From: Schizochytrium sp. TIO01
Lineage: Eukaryota; Sar; Bigyra; Thraustochytrida; Thraustochytriidae
NCBI GenBank assembly: GCA_004764695.1
Contig: SMSO01000032.1
Coordinates: forward strand, 1,138,501 to 1,202,500
DNA length: 64,000 nt
Direction: 5' to 3'
Positions 24,003 to 33,976 of the stretch are shown piece by piece (the stretch's first letter is position 1; each line of letters begins with the position of its first letter). The translations under genes and the position numbers were made by a program. Under the pieces are notes generated by a model. The model ran no database searches and was not told the DNA's origin. It worked only from the letters and a program-made list of their open reading frames with translations.

Positions 24003-24572
24003 GAGCTAATTTCGTGCTGATGACTGACTGTTGAAGCAGCAAGAATAAGCAACTTCCGTCCACAGGAGCTAACAGTTGTGAAACAAGAACAGGTCTCCAT
24101 CTTGTTTCCTGCATGTTTATGATTATTGACTTCTTCTTCTTCTTCTTCTATACATCAACTTTCTTTCCACGCGTTCTCACATTTTTGTTTGTTTTTTGCG
24201 TCCATCATACGTTGTCCCCCACAAATTAAACAGGGCGCTCAACGGTTGCGAGCATATGGGCAGAATGAGCTCTGGGATTGATTGAGGGGCGTGGCCGACG
24301 TAGTTTGAGTGAGAGTAATGAGCGAATGAATGCACTCGAAGCTGCAGAACGGAGACAACCTGTCGTCCTCAAATAGACGGAGGAAGCTCGTCTTTCTGAT
24401 TCCGTGACTGCTCTGCGATAGATAGACCTCGAAGCGCCGCGCTGCTGTCTTGAATAGCTAGCTGGCTGGCTGGCTGGCTGACTTGGCGGTCTGCAAGCCG
24501 CAGCTTTCAAGAAAGGTCACCAGTTTTGAATTACACGGTCGTAAGTTAGCTCAGTCATGGACGTGAGTGAGG

Positions 24573-24614
24573 TGATTGATTGATTGATTGATTGACTGAT
24601 TGATTGATTGATTG
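24573..24614. repeat. GATT microsatellite
   Basis: About ten GATT units with one GACT variant. Confidence 0.9.
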
Positions 24615-26902
24615 ACCGCGGCGTCTCAGAGGTTTTAGTTTTAGGCCACGATTCGAGGAATTCATGGCCTGCGGCAAATGCCTTGGGGCGTGCGTCATGA
24701 GCATCGCGTGTTTGCCTGGGTGGAGGGGAGGGCTGTCTGTGCAGCCAGACAGAAGAAGAGGTTCATGAGGAGCGTGCGGCCTTGGAGATCAGAGCGGATG
24801 GATTGCTCCTGGAAGCGAGTTCTCCAATCCGTGGATTATTGGGCTGTTGTAGCAATACCTCGTTTTTTATAAAACAATTCAGAAGCTAGATCTAGTAGTA
24901 CTAGCTTCTTTCTATCTATACAGCGGTCAAAACTGGAGGCTGGAGCAAAGGGGAAAGCGGCGAGCTATTTCCAAGAGGATGTAATTAGGTAGCGCTTTAT
25001 TTATTGGCTTTATGAACTGATTCCTTTTTTCTATTGTTAATGTTACTTTAAAAAAATAAAAAAATATTATGTATATAATTTTAGAACAAAGAAAGAATGG
25101 GCATAGGCCTCAATACTTCAATGCAACTGAAAATGAGCTGCTGCGCCATTAGTCTCTTAGCATTGGAGTTAACACGCCTTGAATTCATTTCCTAAAGTCT
25201 GTTGGTCATAGATACGCATGACACGCTTTTCAGCGCCCTTTTACTAACGACTTTGGGTTATGCTATGTACATTCGTTCCCTTATCCCATATTATTGCAGG
25301 CTTATACTTTAGAGCCTAGAGGTTAGCTTCTTGGCATCATTTCCGACCACTATTCAGACAAGTTTTGCAGCTCTTGCACCAGCCCCCTATTTATGGGACT
25401 TCGGATGTATGAGAGCTCCTTCATTAAGCGGATAAGTATTGTCGATGATTGAGGTTAACTGCTTGGAAATTTGGTTGCTGAGGCTGTCTGATTTTTCCTT
25501 TCTCCAAATTTTAGTATAATTCTGACTAAAATTCGAGTATCTCTGGTAGTCTGCTGGTCAGCAACTCTGTCTTCGCTTGCGTCAATAATAAGATAAATGA
25601 GAAACGCCCTACTTTCTCTCTCTCTCTTCATTTTTTCGGAGACTTGAATATGAAATCCCTATTTTCAGTGCTACTGTTGCAATAGAAGGGACATGTTATG
25701 AACTTGCAATTTGGCAATCCTATTAGAACTCTCTTGAAGGGATAGCTCCACTTATAAACTTCAAAATCAATGTTCAACAACCTCAACTTTTGAATGAGCT
25801 TTCCTAACAGATGTTTACATTGTGAAATCAATCAACCTCGAGGCTTGTTGTGATGAGACTACGATGTTGAAATGATGAAATTAAATTTGCCGTTAGTTAA
25901 TTGCATGGTGTATGCGTGTCTTGTACTTAAAGTGGTGTGTGAACTTTTAGCTATCCTCCATTCAAGTCTTTTCGTTTTGTTTCGTCCTTCATGAACTCCA
26001 TTATTTAACGTGGCAATAAAACGCACATAATTGGGTGTTCACACGGCTACAGGCCAACGAACAAGCTATCTCTTAGGACATTATAGTGTACTAGTGTGCA
26101 GTGTTTCACAGGTTCGTGTATCGAGTTCAGGGTTATCGAGATCAAATATATCGTCTTGAGGTTTTGCTTCAGAAGAGGAAGCAACAACCGTTTACCTCTT
26201 GCATCCAGCTTTTCTGTATCAAGCCGTCAAATAACTTGCAACCCCAAGGTGGACGGACAGTTGTGCTGTCAATTGCCCATAAAATCTCCACATATCCTTA
26301 CTAATAGCTTTCCAAAACTCAAACTAGCCACCCGAACGACCAAAAGACTGCCTTGACATGCCAACACAATGAATTCTTTAGAGTAATCCACTTGTACGCA
26401 GAAGAATCGTCTTGGTAAATTGCACCTCCCTGAGTCCTCGTACGCGTTAATAAGAGTGTGTACCCTCAAATAAAAGGCCTATTTAGACCACTTTGAAGCT
26501 CTCTCTGAACTCTGAAGCGCGGCTCCGCGCTGACTCTGAGAGTGCCCCCAAACCCAAGTTTCTTTGCCGGCCTGAGCTCCTGCGAACGGTGCAGGGGCTC
26601 TGCTTGTGGGTTCATCACCCGTACGAGCTCCATCAGCTACGACTTTTTTGTGGTCGCGTATACTTGCCGCGTCCCTCGTATTCTGTTCATTGTCCATCTT
26701 TTGGGATCCTTACTTGAAAATAGTGGATTCTTGTAAAACGCTGGACTCTCCCAAGCCGTACCAAGCTCTCAAGAAAATTGTGTGTTTTCGAGCACAGTCT
26801 TTCATCTCGGGCTTGGTATCGTGATCATCTGCAACTTACTTGTCACCCAAAAGCAAACGTTCCTTTATTACTTTGGCAGATTAGGTGTACTGAGCAGTCA
26901 CC

Positions 26903-27043
26903 ATGGTAAAGAACATTATCCAGCCATTTGGCATGGACCTTCTCTTTCCTGTCCTCTTCGCAGCAATACTTACCTTAAATATGCCATGGCTGAGTGGTGT
27001 ATGGTGCGTGGTTTTCTGGTTGGCGGTGTTCCGAGATAAATAA
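26903..27043 (+). CDS. Candidate 46-residue membrane microprotein
   Basis: A short frame starting at ATG 26903 in the context CACCATGG, close to the ideal eukaryotic initiation context, with an in-frame TGA three codons upstream. The product starts MVKNIIQPFGMDLLFPVLFA, stays hydrophobic (one long or two short membrane spans, split by NMPW) and ends in a charged tail, FRDK. Composition is typical of a small membrane-complex subunit. It could also be a chance frame or the last exon of a spliced gene, though the upstream stop argues against a simple extension. I recognise no family. It is the only such candidate in a 6-kb gene-free stretch. Confidence 0.35.
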   Translation: MVKNIIQPFGMDLLFPVLFAAILTLNMPWLSGVWCVVFWLAVFRDK

Positions 27044-27527
27044 GACTTAGCGAACCCAAGTTCTAATTCTTCTGCTCTCGCTTCAAACGCAAGTTCACCA
27101 GCTCGTCTTTGAACATATTTTACAGCTGGTCGAGTATACCTTTATATCTAGCAGTACTCTGAATACATTATTCACCTTATGCAAGTCGTGATTGAGCAAA
27201 ATTGGAGTAGCGAATGTTTTCTTCACGCGCAAAAGCTGTAATATAAATTTAGTTTTCACATTTCGGTTCTCTCAAGATCAGACGAAATGATTTCCCCTCA
27301 AAAGATCTTGAAAGACATACCATAGATCGGATATCATTGTTTAGTGTTGACATTTCTTCTTCTAAGATGAAAAATGCTCCTGAAGAGAACGGTTTCTCAA
27401 TGCCTTCAAATGTAAAGTAAACTTCAAGGTTGTCCTATATTCATATAAATTTCGTTTGGGTATAGCATAAAGTAAAAGAAGAAGAATAAAATGACTGCTA
27501 GAAATGTCAACGTAATGTTTGAATTTA
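27044..27527. other. Spacer
   Basis: 3' region of the inositol monophosphatase gene; AT-rich. No gene seen. Confidence 0.55.
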
Positions 27528-28550
27528 TTAAAGGTCCTTCACTAAGCCCATGATTTGATCCCCAAGCTCTTTTGAAGCAGCTGCAAAGATGCTACGACCA
27601 GATAGGTTGAGTGGACCTCCACGTGGGTCACACACCATGCCGCCGGCTTCTGTCACAAGCAAAGCACCGGAAGCAAAGTCCCAGATGTAAGGGCTGTAGA
27701 GCTCAATATAAACATCCGTCCGGCCATCAGCAATGTATGCCAACCCAAGACCACAACCACCTGTGATGCGGAAGCCACGTACCCGGCCATTCACCAAAAA
27801 GGTGCGCTGCATGGCCAAAAACTGGTCTACTTCCTTGGGTTCGCGCTGGTAGCCGATGTCTGTCGCTACAATTGCAAGAGTTGAATCCTTCTCACCAGAG
27901 GTGGACATCCGACGAGGTTCTCCCACCAGCTCAAGACCTTCTGTAGAGAGGCCTTGAACATAAGAGCCTTTGCTCTTTTCTGCATAGAAGATCTCACACT
28001 GAATAGCATCAACTATCACGGCTGCAACGATCTCCTTCTTTACCATAAAAGCAATCAAAGTAGAGCAGCTCAGGACAGAGCGGAAGAAGTTTGTTGTGCC
28101 ATCGATCGGATCAATGATGAAAGTCGGCTCATCTGTCACCTCAAACCCTTCGTCGCCTTTCGTGGCAACCTCCTCTTCACCAATAAACTTGTGGTTCGGG
28201 AACTTCTCGTGAAGATGTTTCACAATGAGTTCTTCGCAAAGACGATCCGTCTCCTGTAGCCAGAACAGAAGTCATGTATACCACAATTATTAAGATTTAT
28301 TTATTCCATTCACTCCAAAATTGCGTGAGTTCCTGAGTTCCCTATTCTGACACGCAGAGCAATATCTCGACGGCCACTCATCAATTCATCTTACCGTTTG
28401 CAGGTCTGCGGTGTTGCTTTTTGTCACAGTGCTGGACACCTGGGTTTCACGACAGCGCGTCTTCATCCATGTCTCACGGATCTTAAGGCCAGCTTGGCGA
28501 GCTGCATAAACAGCTTCGCGAAGCTCTTCGCTGCCTTCGTCAACCTTCAT
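27528..28550 (-). CDS. Inositol monophosphatase family protein
   Basis: Two exons, 28550-28395 and 28253-27528, joined in phase 0 across a 141-bp intron (GTAAG donor, CTACAG acceptor); 293 residues, the usual length for the family. ATG 28550 is fixed by an in-frame TAG four codons upstream. The long open frame of exon 2 alone would start at a GTG and miss the N-terminus. The metal-binding and catalytic motifs are complete: GEEE (Glu78-80), IDPIDGTTNF (Asp100 and Asp103, Gly-Thr) and WDFASGALL with its Asp. The exon junction rebuilds the expected LQTETDRLCEEL helix. Family members are Mg-dependent, Li-sensitive enzymes hydrolysing inositol monophosphates, and some act on galactose-1-phosphate or related substrates. 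The role is probably inositol recycling in the cytosol; the exact substrate is inferred. Confidence 0.93.
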
Positions 28551-28926
28551 CTTAGACTCGGCCTAAGATGGTATCTCAAGCAAGCAATAGATCGAAAGTT
28601 GCTCTCGCTGAAGCTGTCGTTCGTAGTTTGCAATCAAGATTCTTCTCTACTTCTGTCACCATAAGTCGTAATAAAAGTCATATAGCATCACTAGCAACGA
28701 TCATAGTCGTAATATATAGGAGATATAATTAGGACCACACCTAGATCCCAGGATGCCAAACCAACGAAAATGGTCCGTAGCTCGCGTTGCGTTCCTGGAC
28801 TGAAGGGATAACCTCTTGGAACACACTGGTAGGCCTGTCCGAGCTACAGAATTGTTAAGAATGCTAATGGTAGTAGGTATAGAAATTTGTATTAATAACA
28901 TGCTACAGAATGTCAAAAGACTTAGA
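28551..28926. other. Spacer between two minus-strand genes
   Basis: Promoter side of the inositol monophosphatase gene and 3' region of the FHA gene. No gene seen. Confidence 0.6.
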
Positions 28927-29814
28927 TCATTTGAGCGTCAAGGCCGGGTCTGCAGCGCTATCTTCAGCAGTGAGACTTGTTGCTTTCTCGTCAAACATAA
29001 CAATATACTCACGAGAACTTTTGCCGAAACGAAGTAAATCTTTTTCTAGAAGTTCGTAGTAACGCGAGGATTCCAATTTCTCACCGTTGAGAAAGGTTCC
29101 GTTCGAACTACCGAGATCGAGAATGTATGGGCGAACAAAATGGCGTGGAGGATCTAGGCTTCCAGGAGGCGGTGCTTTGGTTTTTATGCGAAATTGAATC
29201 ACTGCGTGTTGTTTCGAACACGAGGAGTGTTCTGCTAAAATATCTGCCACACGATCATCTCTGCCAACAAGATGTGCTGATTGTCCATGAAGTTCTATGC
29301 TCTTGACAATTTCGCCCTTTTTAAATACAAAGAGCCGCCAGCCAGGTCCTGGCGGTGTTACAGCATCCGAGGGCTCAGACCATTTCATCAAGACTCCATT
29401 GTACATTCGCCCAGTTCTCTCATCCTTGCCAAGCGCGCCAGAAAGACCAAAATTAGCTTTCTCTTTCTCTTCGCCCGGTTGCAGTTGCCGCTTCGGATTT
29501 CCATATGCATCAAGTTTGGGCTCCTGAGCTCCAGATTGTGTCTCCCGTTTACCCCATGTACCAGAGTGGGCTTGATCTTGTTCCGCATCGTCTTCTGCGT
29601 ATCGCTTTCTGCGCTGTCGCTTAGTCTCTCGCCTTGGGCCAGCATCTTGATCATGCCTTCGGTGTTCATCTCGTCGAGACTTTTGGCCAGAGTGGCCACC
29701 GTAGCTGCTGTCCCCACGTCTTGAGTCACGATGGTCACTTCTATGATGATCTCTTTTTCGGGAAAATCTCTCTTCTGGGTTCTGAGACCTAGTGGATTCG
29801 CCTTTTCTGTCCAT
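28927..29814 (-). CDS. FHA-domain splicing factor, SNIP1/Pml1/DAWDLE type
   Basis: 295 residues. The open frame runs to a TTG at 29850, but the first ATG is 29814 (MDRKGESTRSQ). The N-terminal 110 residues are rich in Arg, Asp, His and Ser, with a nuclear-localisation-like basic run (RRETKRQRRKR). The FHA domain spans about residues 172-275 and keeps its phosphothreonine-binding residues: VGRDD (Gly184-Arg185), SKQH (Ser200-His203) and LGSSNGTFLNG. A linker NFGLSGAL with the following MKWSEP, and the basic tail-plus-FHA layout, match SNIP1 and yeast Pml1, where the FHA protein belongs to the RES pre-mRNA retention and splicing complex. Plant DAWDLE acts in small RNA processing. Assignment to this family is firm; which of these roles applies is inferred. 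Confidence 0.9.
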   Translation of the reverse strand: MDRKGESTRSQNPEERFSRKRDHHRSDHRDSRRGDSSYGGHSGQKSRRDEHRRHDQDAGPRRETKRQRRKRYAEDDAEQDQAHSGTWGKRETQSGAQEPKLDAYGNPKRQLQPGEEKEKANFGLSGALGKDERTGRMYNGVLMKWSEPSDAVTPPGPGWRLFVFKKGEIVKSIELHGQSAHLVGRDDRVADILAEHSSCSKQHAVIQFRIKTKAPPPGSLDPPRHFVRPYILDLGSSNGTFLNGEKLESSRYYELLEKDLLRFGKSSREYIVMFDEKATSLTAEDSAADPALTLK

Positions 29815-30873
29815 CTTGGTAAAGGCTAACAAGTCAACAACGTCCCTCAAAGCTTCTTTTCAACAAGTATTTGAGGAAAAGGAAGATATACACCAAGGCT
29901 CTAATGGATTTTCGTTGAAGGTTCTTCAATGTACAGAAAGCTTGTTATGCCAAGCGTAGCGAGAGACTTCGCAGAGCGGGTGGACCACGGCCTAGAAGAT
30001 CTGCACCTAATTTTGGCAGTAGGGGAGAGTTGGCAAACGAAACTCCGAGGTAGGCACGGAGCGTCAGCCTTTACAGGGGTGTTATACTCTTGCAGAACCC
30101 TTGAGCTTTGCTCGGGGAGGCCAAGGTATCTATCTCCCTATGATACGTGGCCAGTTTCAGGTTTTGAGGAAAAAGGCACCGTCCATTCTAATTGCAAAAG
30201 CATAAGGGTGACCTACCAACCTAGTAGCCTTATAATGTAAATTAATGTATATCAGTCAGTAAGTGCTGCTATTTGTGAAGATTGAAAAAGGAACAGCTTT
30301 TCCCAGGCTTCGTCGCATCTAGGGAAAGAAGACATCAAGCGAAAATCTCAAAAGTCTTCTATATGGTCACATGGAAAAACTTGCTAGAGTGTCTTGAACA
30401 GAAAAAATGTTAGCTAGTAACATCATTGACTTACTCTATTTTTTATAATGTATTTTTTATAATGTAATTGATGAATCACATAAAAAAGATCTATTTGGTT
30501 TGCTTTGGGGCTCTTCTGACCATAGCAGATGAGCTTTAGAGACTCTTCAACCGTATAAAGTAGTAGGTAGAGAGTTTCACATTATCATGACCAGAGACCT
30601 TTCCATTCTCAAAGAACATTTACAGAACCCAAACAGAACCTAATAGTTGTTTTTATAATTAAAATATACTGACACTATTACTTTTGGAACTTATAGAACT
30701 CATGGATCTATAAGAACCTATGGAACATGGTGCGCGAGTGGTCTCGAGGGCGCCATTGGCTTTGCGGAGCCCTGCACAGACCCGATCGCAGAGGACTTCT
30801 TGGAGTCTTTTTGCTGCGAGTAGGGGTGTGTTTGAGGCGTGTGAATTCGTCGTGAAGCAGGTCTTGCTGCAAT
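29815..30873. other. Divergent promoter spacer
   Basis: Separates the FHA gene (minus) from UTP14 (plus). A 103-codon plus-strand frame at 29929-30240 starts with ATG but has no recognisable domain and ordinary composition; I do not call it a gene. Confidence 0.5.
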
Positions 30874-33672
30874 ATGGCCCGCAAGCAGTCTGGACGCAGG
30901 ACGTCCTCGGGTCCCGATGAGCGGGTTCGTGGTCCCGGTCGCAAGCAGCAGAAGCGGCGTGAAAAAGACGATAGCGACGTTGAAAGTAGCGAAGAGGAGA
31001 ACGAATACCTCAAGATGAGGACTGCAGACGACGAGGAAGTTGATTCCGATGAAGCTTTTGACTCTGAAGATGAGAGACAATTCGGAGACATCTTTGCTAA
31101 CAGGAACGCGGCAAAGGACGAGGAACTCGCAGGTGACGAGAACGAGCCTACGCTTCTTGACATGATGGCCGATAGCGACGATGAAGAAGAGGATGAGGAT
31201 GAGGACGAAGAAGAGAAGCCCGCAAATAAATCCTCAAAGACCCAGAAGGAGAAGATTGCACTCCTTCACAAGCTCATCGATGAGGCTGAAATGGACGACA
31301 GCGAAGACGAAGATGATGACGACGACGAGGTTGAAGATGACGATGACGATGAAGATGAAGATGAAGATGACGACGAGGATGAGGATGAGGATGAGGATGA
31401 GGATGAGGATGATGACGATGTTACTGGCGAAACCAAGACCAGCAAGCTCATGGACCTCATCGATGACATGGTAGAGGATCATGGCAAGAAGAACAAGGTC
31501 AAGCGCATGATCGCCGCCGCCAACAAAGCCGCTCGTAAAGAGGGCGAATTCAACGTCAGTGGAAAGAAGAAGTTGAGTATGGCCGATATGGTCAAGTCCC
31601 TTGGCTCCGACCGTAAAGACCTCGGTGCTCTCAAGCAGCGTATCGAGCAGGTACAAGATGCCAACCTTGTGGTTGGTACTAAGAACCGCCACATGGAAGC
31701 TCGCGCAGAGCGCAAAGTCGGATATGAACGTGCATCCGAGGAAATCGGAAAATGGGTACCAACCATCGCAGAACATCGTCGCGCACAAACTGTATCGTAT
31801 CCCCTCGTGGAGCCTGCACGAATCCATGATTCGTCTGCTCAGATTGTTGATGGATTTTCGGCTCAGAGTGAACTCGAGAGAGAAGTCGAGCTTGCATTGA
31901 TGGCAAGTGGACTTGGAGACGAAAAGAGAGCACGCGAAGATGAAGAGAAGTACATGCTCGATGTCAAAGAGGCCGACCCGAAGCAAATTCGAGAGCGGCA
32001 GAAGGAGCTTGCAAAGCTAAAGGCGCTCATGTTCTACAGCGAACAGAAAGCGAGACGATCAAACAAAATCAAATCCAAGGTGTACAGGCGTCTTAAAAAG
32101 CGCCGCGATGCTCGGGAGGAGGAGAAGGAGATTGAGAGACTTCGCAAGATCGACCCTGAGGCAGTGCAGGAGATGGAGGAGAGAGCGGCTTTAGAGAGAG
32201 CCAAAGAACGCATGTCCTTGAGACACAAGAACACTTCGAAGTTTATCAGAGGATTGCTTAAACACGGCGGGTCAAGGAAAGAGTACACCCAGAGCGTTGT
32301 GCAGGAGCAACTTGACGCAGAACGCAATTTGAGAAGACGCATGAGAACCATGAACGATGAAAGCGACGACAGCGAAGACGACGATGAGGATGGTCACGAA
32401 CTTCGGGGAGCAGATGATATCCTCAAACGCAAGGCTGGCTTGTTAGCTGCAGGAATTGATGCTGATATCAATGCTGGAGAGAACGGCGAAAACGCAAAGG
32501 GACTCTTTGGTCTTAAGTTTATGCAAAAGGGACTCCAGCGCGAACAAGAAGAGGCCAAAAAACGCGCAGGAGACCTTATGGAGGCTATCAAATCCGGCAC
32601 TATCACCGCTGATACGCAAGATGACTACGATAAAATGGAGGCCGCAAACAACAACTTCCAGGGACGTCGTCGTTTCAACACCGTTGTGCAAAACAAGGAT
32701 GCCAAGGACTCCGCAGAGACGGAAGGCGATGATGAGCAAACCAAGACTCTTGGCAGCAATGTCAACGCTCGTATGAGCTCGAGCATGGACGTTGGTGAAG
32801 GAAAGAAAAAGAAAACACGTAAACTCTTTGAAGCCCCTGCGTTTGAGGTCCCGTCGTTGCCTGAAGAAAAGGACACTGCTCAGGAAAAGACTCCGGTCGC
32901 TAAAGAGGCACCTGCCTCCAGCAGCAAGATCAAGGCGAAAAGTAATGTTACAGAGGCCAAAACAGCTAAAGCTGCGGTGCAGGCTGATAGTGATGATGAA
33001 GGCGAGACTGTTGCAAACCCATGGCTAAACGATGATGCTCGCCCACAGAAGTCTCAAAAGAAACGTGTTGGTGCCAAGGTTGCCGAAGAGGCTCAAGAGG
33101 TCCCCGATGTAAAGGTGAATGTATCGAAATCTCTCTTGGAAAACAAAGAGGTGGCCAAGAATGAAGACCAGGAAAGTGCGGCCAAACGCAAGCAACAGGT
33201 CAAGCTCATTCGTCGTGCATTTGCTGGTACCAACACGTTGTCGCAGGACTTTGAGGAAGAAAAGGCCGAAGAAGAGGACCGCCGTGATTCTGATCGAAGA
33301 AAGGCCAACAAAGAGGAGACAATGTTTGATAAACCTGGTTGGGGTTCGTGGACAGGAAACAACGTTGCGCCAAAGAAGCGTCGTCGTCCCCAGGCACAAC
33401 CGTCGCAACTCCAAGTTGCTGCTAAGAAGCAACGTGCCGGGCCTAAACACGTTCTTGTCTCCGAAAAGCGTAACAAGAAGGTTACTAAGTATCTTGTTAC
33501 AGACGTGCCGTACCCATTCAAGACTCGTGAGGAGTACGAGGCGAGTTTGCGAAACCCTCTAGGCAGCGACTTCAACACCGCATACATCTTCAACAAATCC
33601 ATTAAACCAGAGGTCATTACTCGCGCCGGTGCAATCATCGACCCTATTTCATCCAGGTCTATGAAGAAGTAA
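30874..33672 (+). CDS. UTP14: U3 snoRNP / small-subunit processome protein UTP14
   Basis: A 932-residue intronless gene; ATG 30874 begins MARKQSGRRTSSG. UTP14 is a nucleolar component of the small-subunit processome that recruits and activates the DEAH helicase Dhr1 to release U3 snoRNA from pre-18S rRNA. The family's landmarks are present: ERKVGYERASEEIGKWVP (about residue 280), the basic core LKALMFYSEQKARRSNKIKS near 390-400, GWGSWTGN (about 823) and a C-terminal VPYPFKTREEYEASL segment ending in YIFNKSIKP. The N-terminal third carries extended acidic tracts; residues about 141-183 are nearly all Asp/Glu and encoded by GATGAG-type repeats. This is longer than the human and yeast proteins mainly because of these tracts. 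The gene faces the VPS13-like gene, with stops about 300 bp apart. Confidence 0.95.
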   Translation: MARKQSGRRTSSGPDERVRGPGRKQQKRREKDDSDVESSEEENEYLKMRTADDEEVDSDEAFDSEDERQFGDIFANRNAAKDEELAGDENEPTLLDMMADSDDEEEDEDEDEEEKPANKSSKTQKEKIALLHKLIDEAEMDDSEDEDDDDDEVEDDDDDEDEDEDDDEDEDEDEDEDEDDDDVTGETKTSKLMDLIDDMVEDHGKKNKVKRMIAAANKAARKEGEFNVSGKKKLSMADMVKSLGSDRKDLGALKQRIEQVQDANLVVGTKNRHMEARAERKVGYERASEEIGKWVPTIAEHRRAQTVSYPLVEPARIHDSSAQIVDGFSAQSELEREVELALMASGLGDEKRAREDEEKYMLDVKEADPKQIRERQKELAKLKALMFYSEQKARRSNKIKSKVYRRLKKRRDAREEEKEIERLRKIDPEAVQEMEERAALERAKERMSLRHKNTSKFIRGLLKHGGSRKEYTQSVVQEQLDAERNLRRRMRTMNDESDDSEDDDEDGHELRGADDILKRKAGLLAAGIDADINAGENGENAKGLFGLKFMQKGLQREQEEAKKRAGDLMEAIKSGTITADTQDDYDKMEAANNNFQGRRRFNTVVQNKDAKDSAETEGDDEQTKTLGSNVNARMSSSMDVGEGKKKKTRKLFEAPAFEVPSLPEEKDTAQEKTPVAKEAPASSSKIKAKSNVTEAKTAKAAVQADSDDEGETVANPWLNDDARPQKSQKKRVGAKVAEEAQEVPDVKVNVSKSLLENKEVAKNEDQESAAKRKQQVKLIRRAFAGTNTLSQDFEEEKAEEEDRRDSDRRKANKEETMFDKPGWGSWTGNNVAPKKRRRPQAQPSQLQVAAKKQRAGPKHVLVSEKRNKKVTKYLVTDVPYPFKTREEYEASLRNPLGSDFNTAYIFNKSIKPEVITRAGAIIDPISSRSMKK

Positions 33673-33976
33673 ACTTTCGCACAAACCGTCAGCCCCTCTA
33701 TACAACTACTACCTACACTTTTATACGCATGATTAATTTCGCCCACTAAATTTCACTTTTGATAAATCAACACTGATTTCTTTCATGTCTTCTCTTTCAT
33801 CTTGGCTTGATATTCTAATTTCGCTTTTGAGTTATACTGGCAGCCATGTTTCTTAAAATTCTCGATAACACTGTGTTCATAATATTAAATTTAAACTTTA
33901 AAACATGCACGATGGTGTTCCGTTTGTATGTTTTTAGAATAATAATAAAAAATCATTTACTTAGAGTACTTTCAAA
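33673..33976. other. Convergent 3' spacer
   Basis: About 300 bp shared by the 3' ends of UTP14 and the VPS13-like gene; AT-rich, no gene. Confidence 0.65.

Noticed and set aside
29929-30240. 103-codon plus-strand ATG frame between the FHA gene and UTP14
   Set aside because: No domain, sits in a divergent promoter, and length is within chance for this composition.
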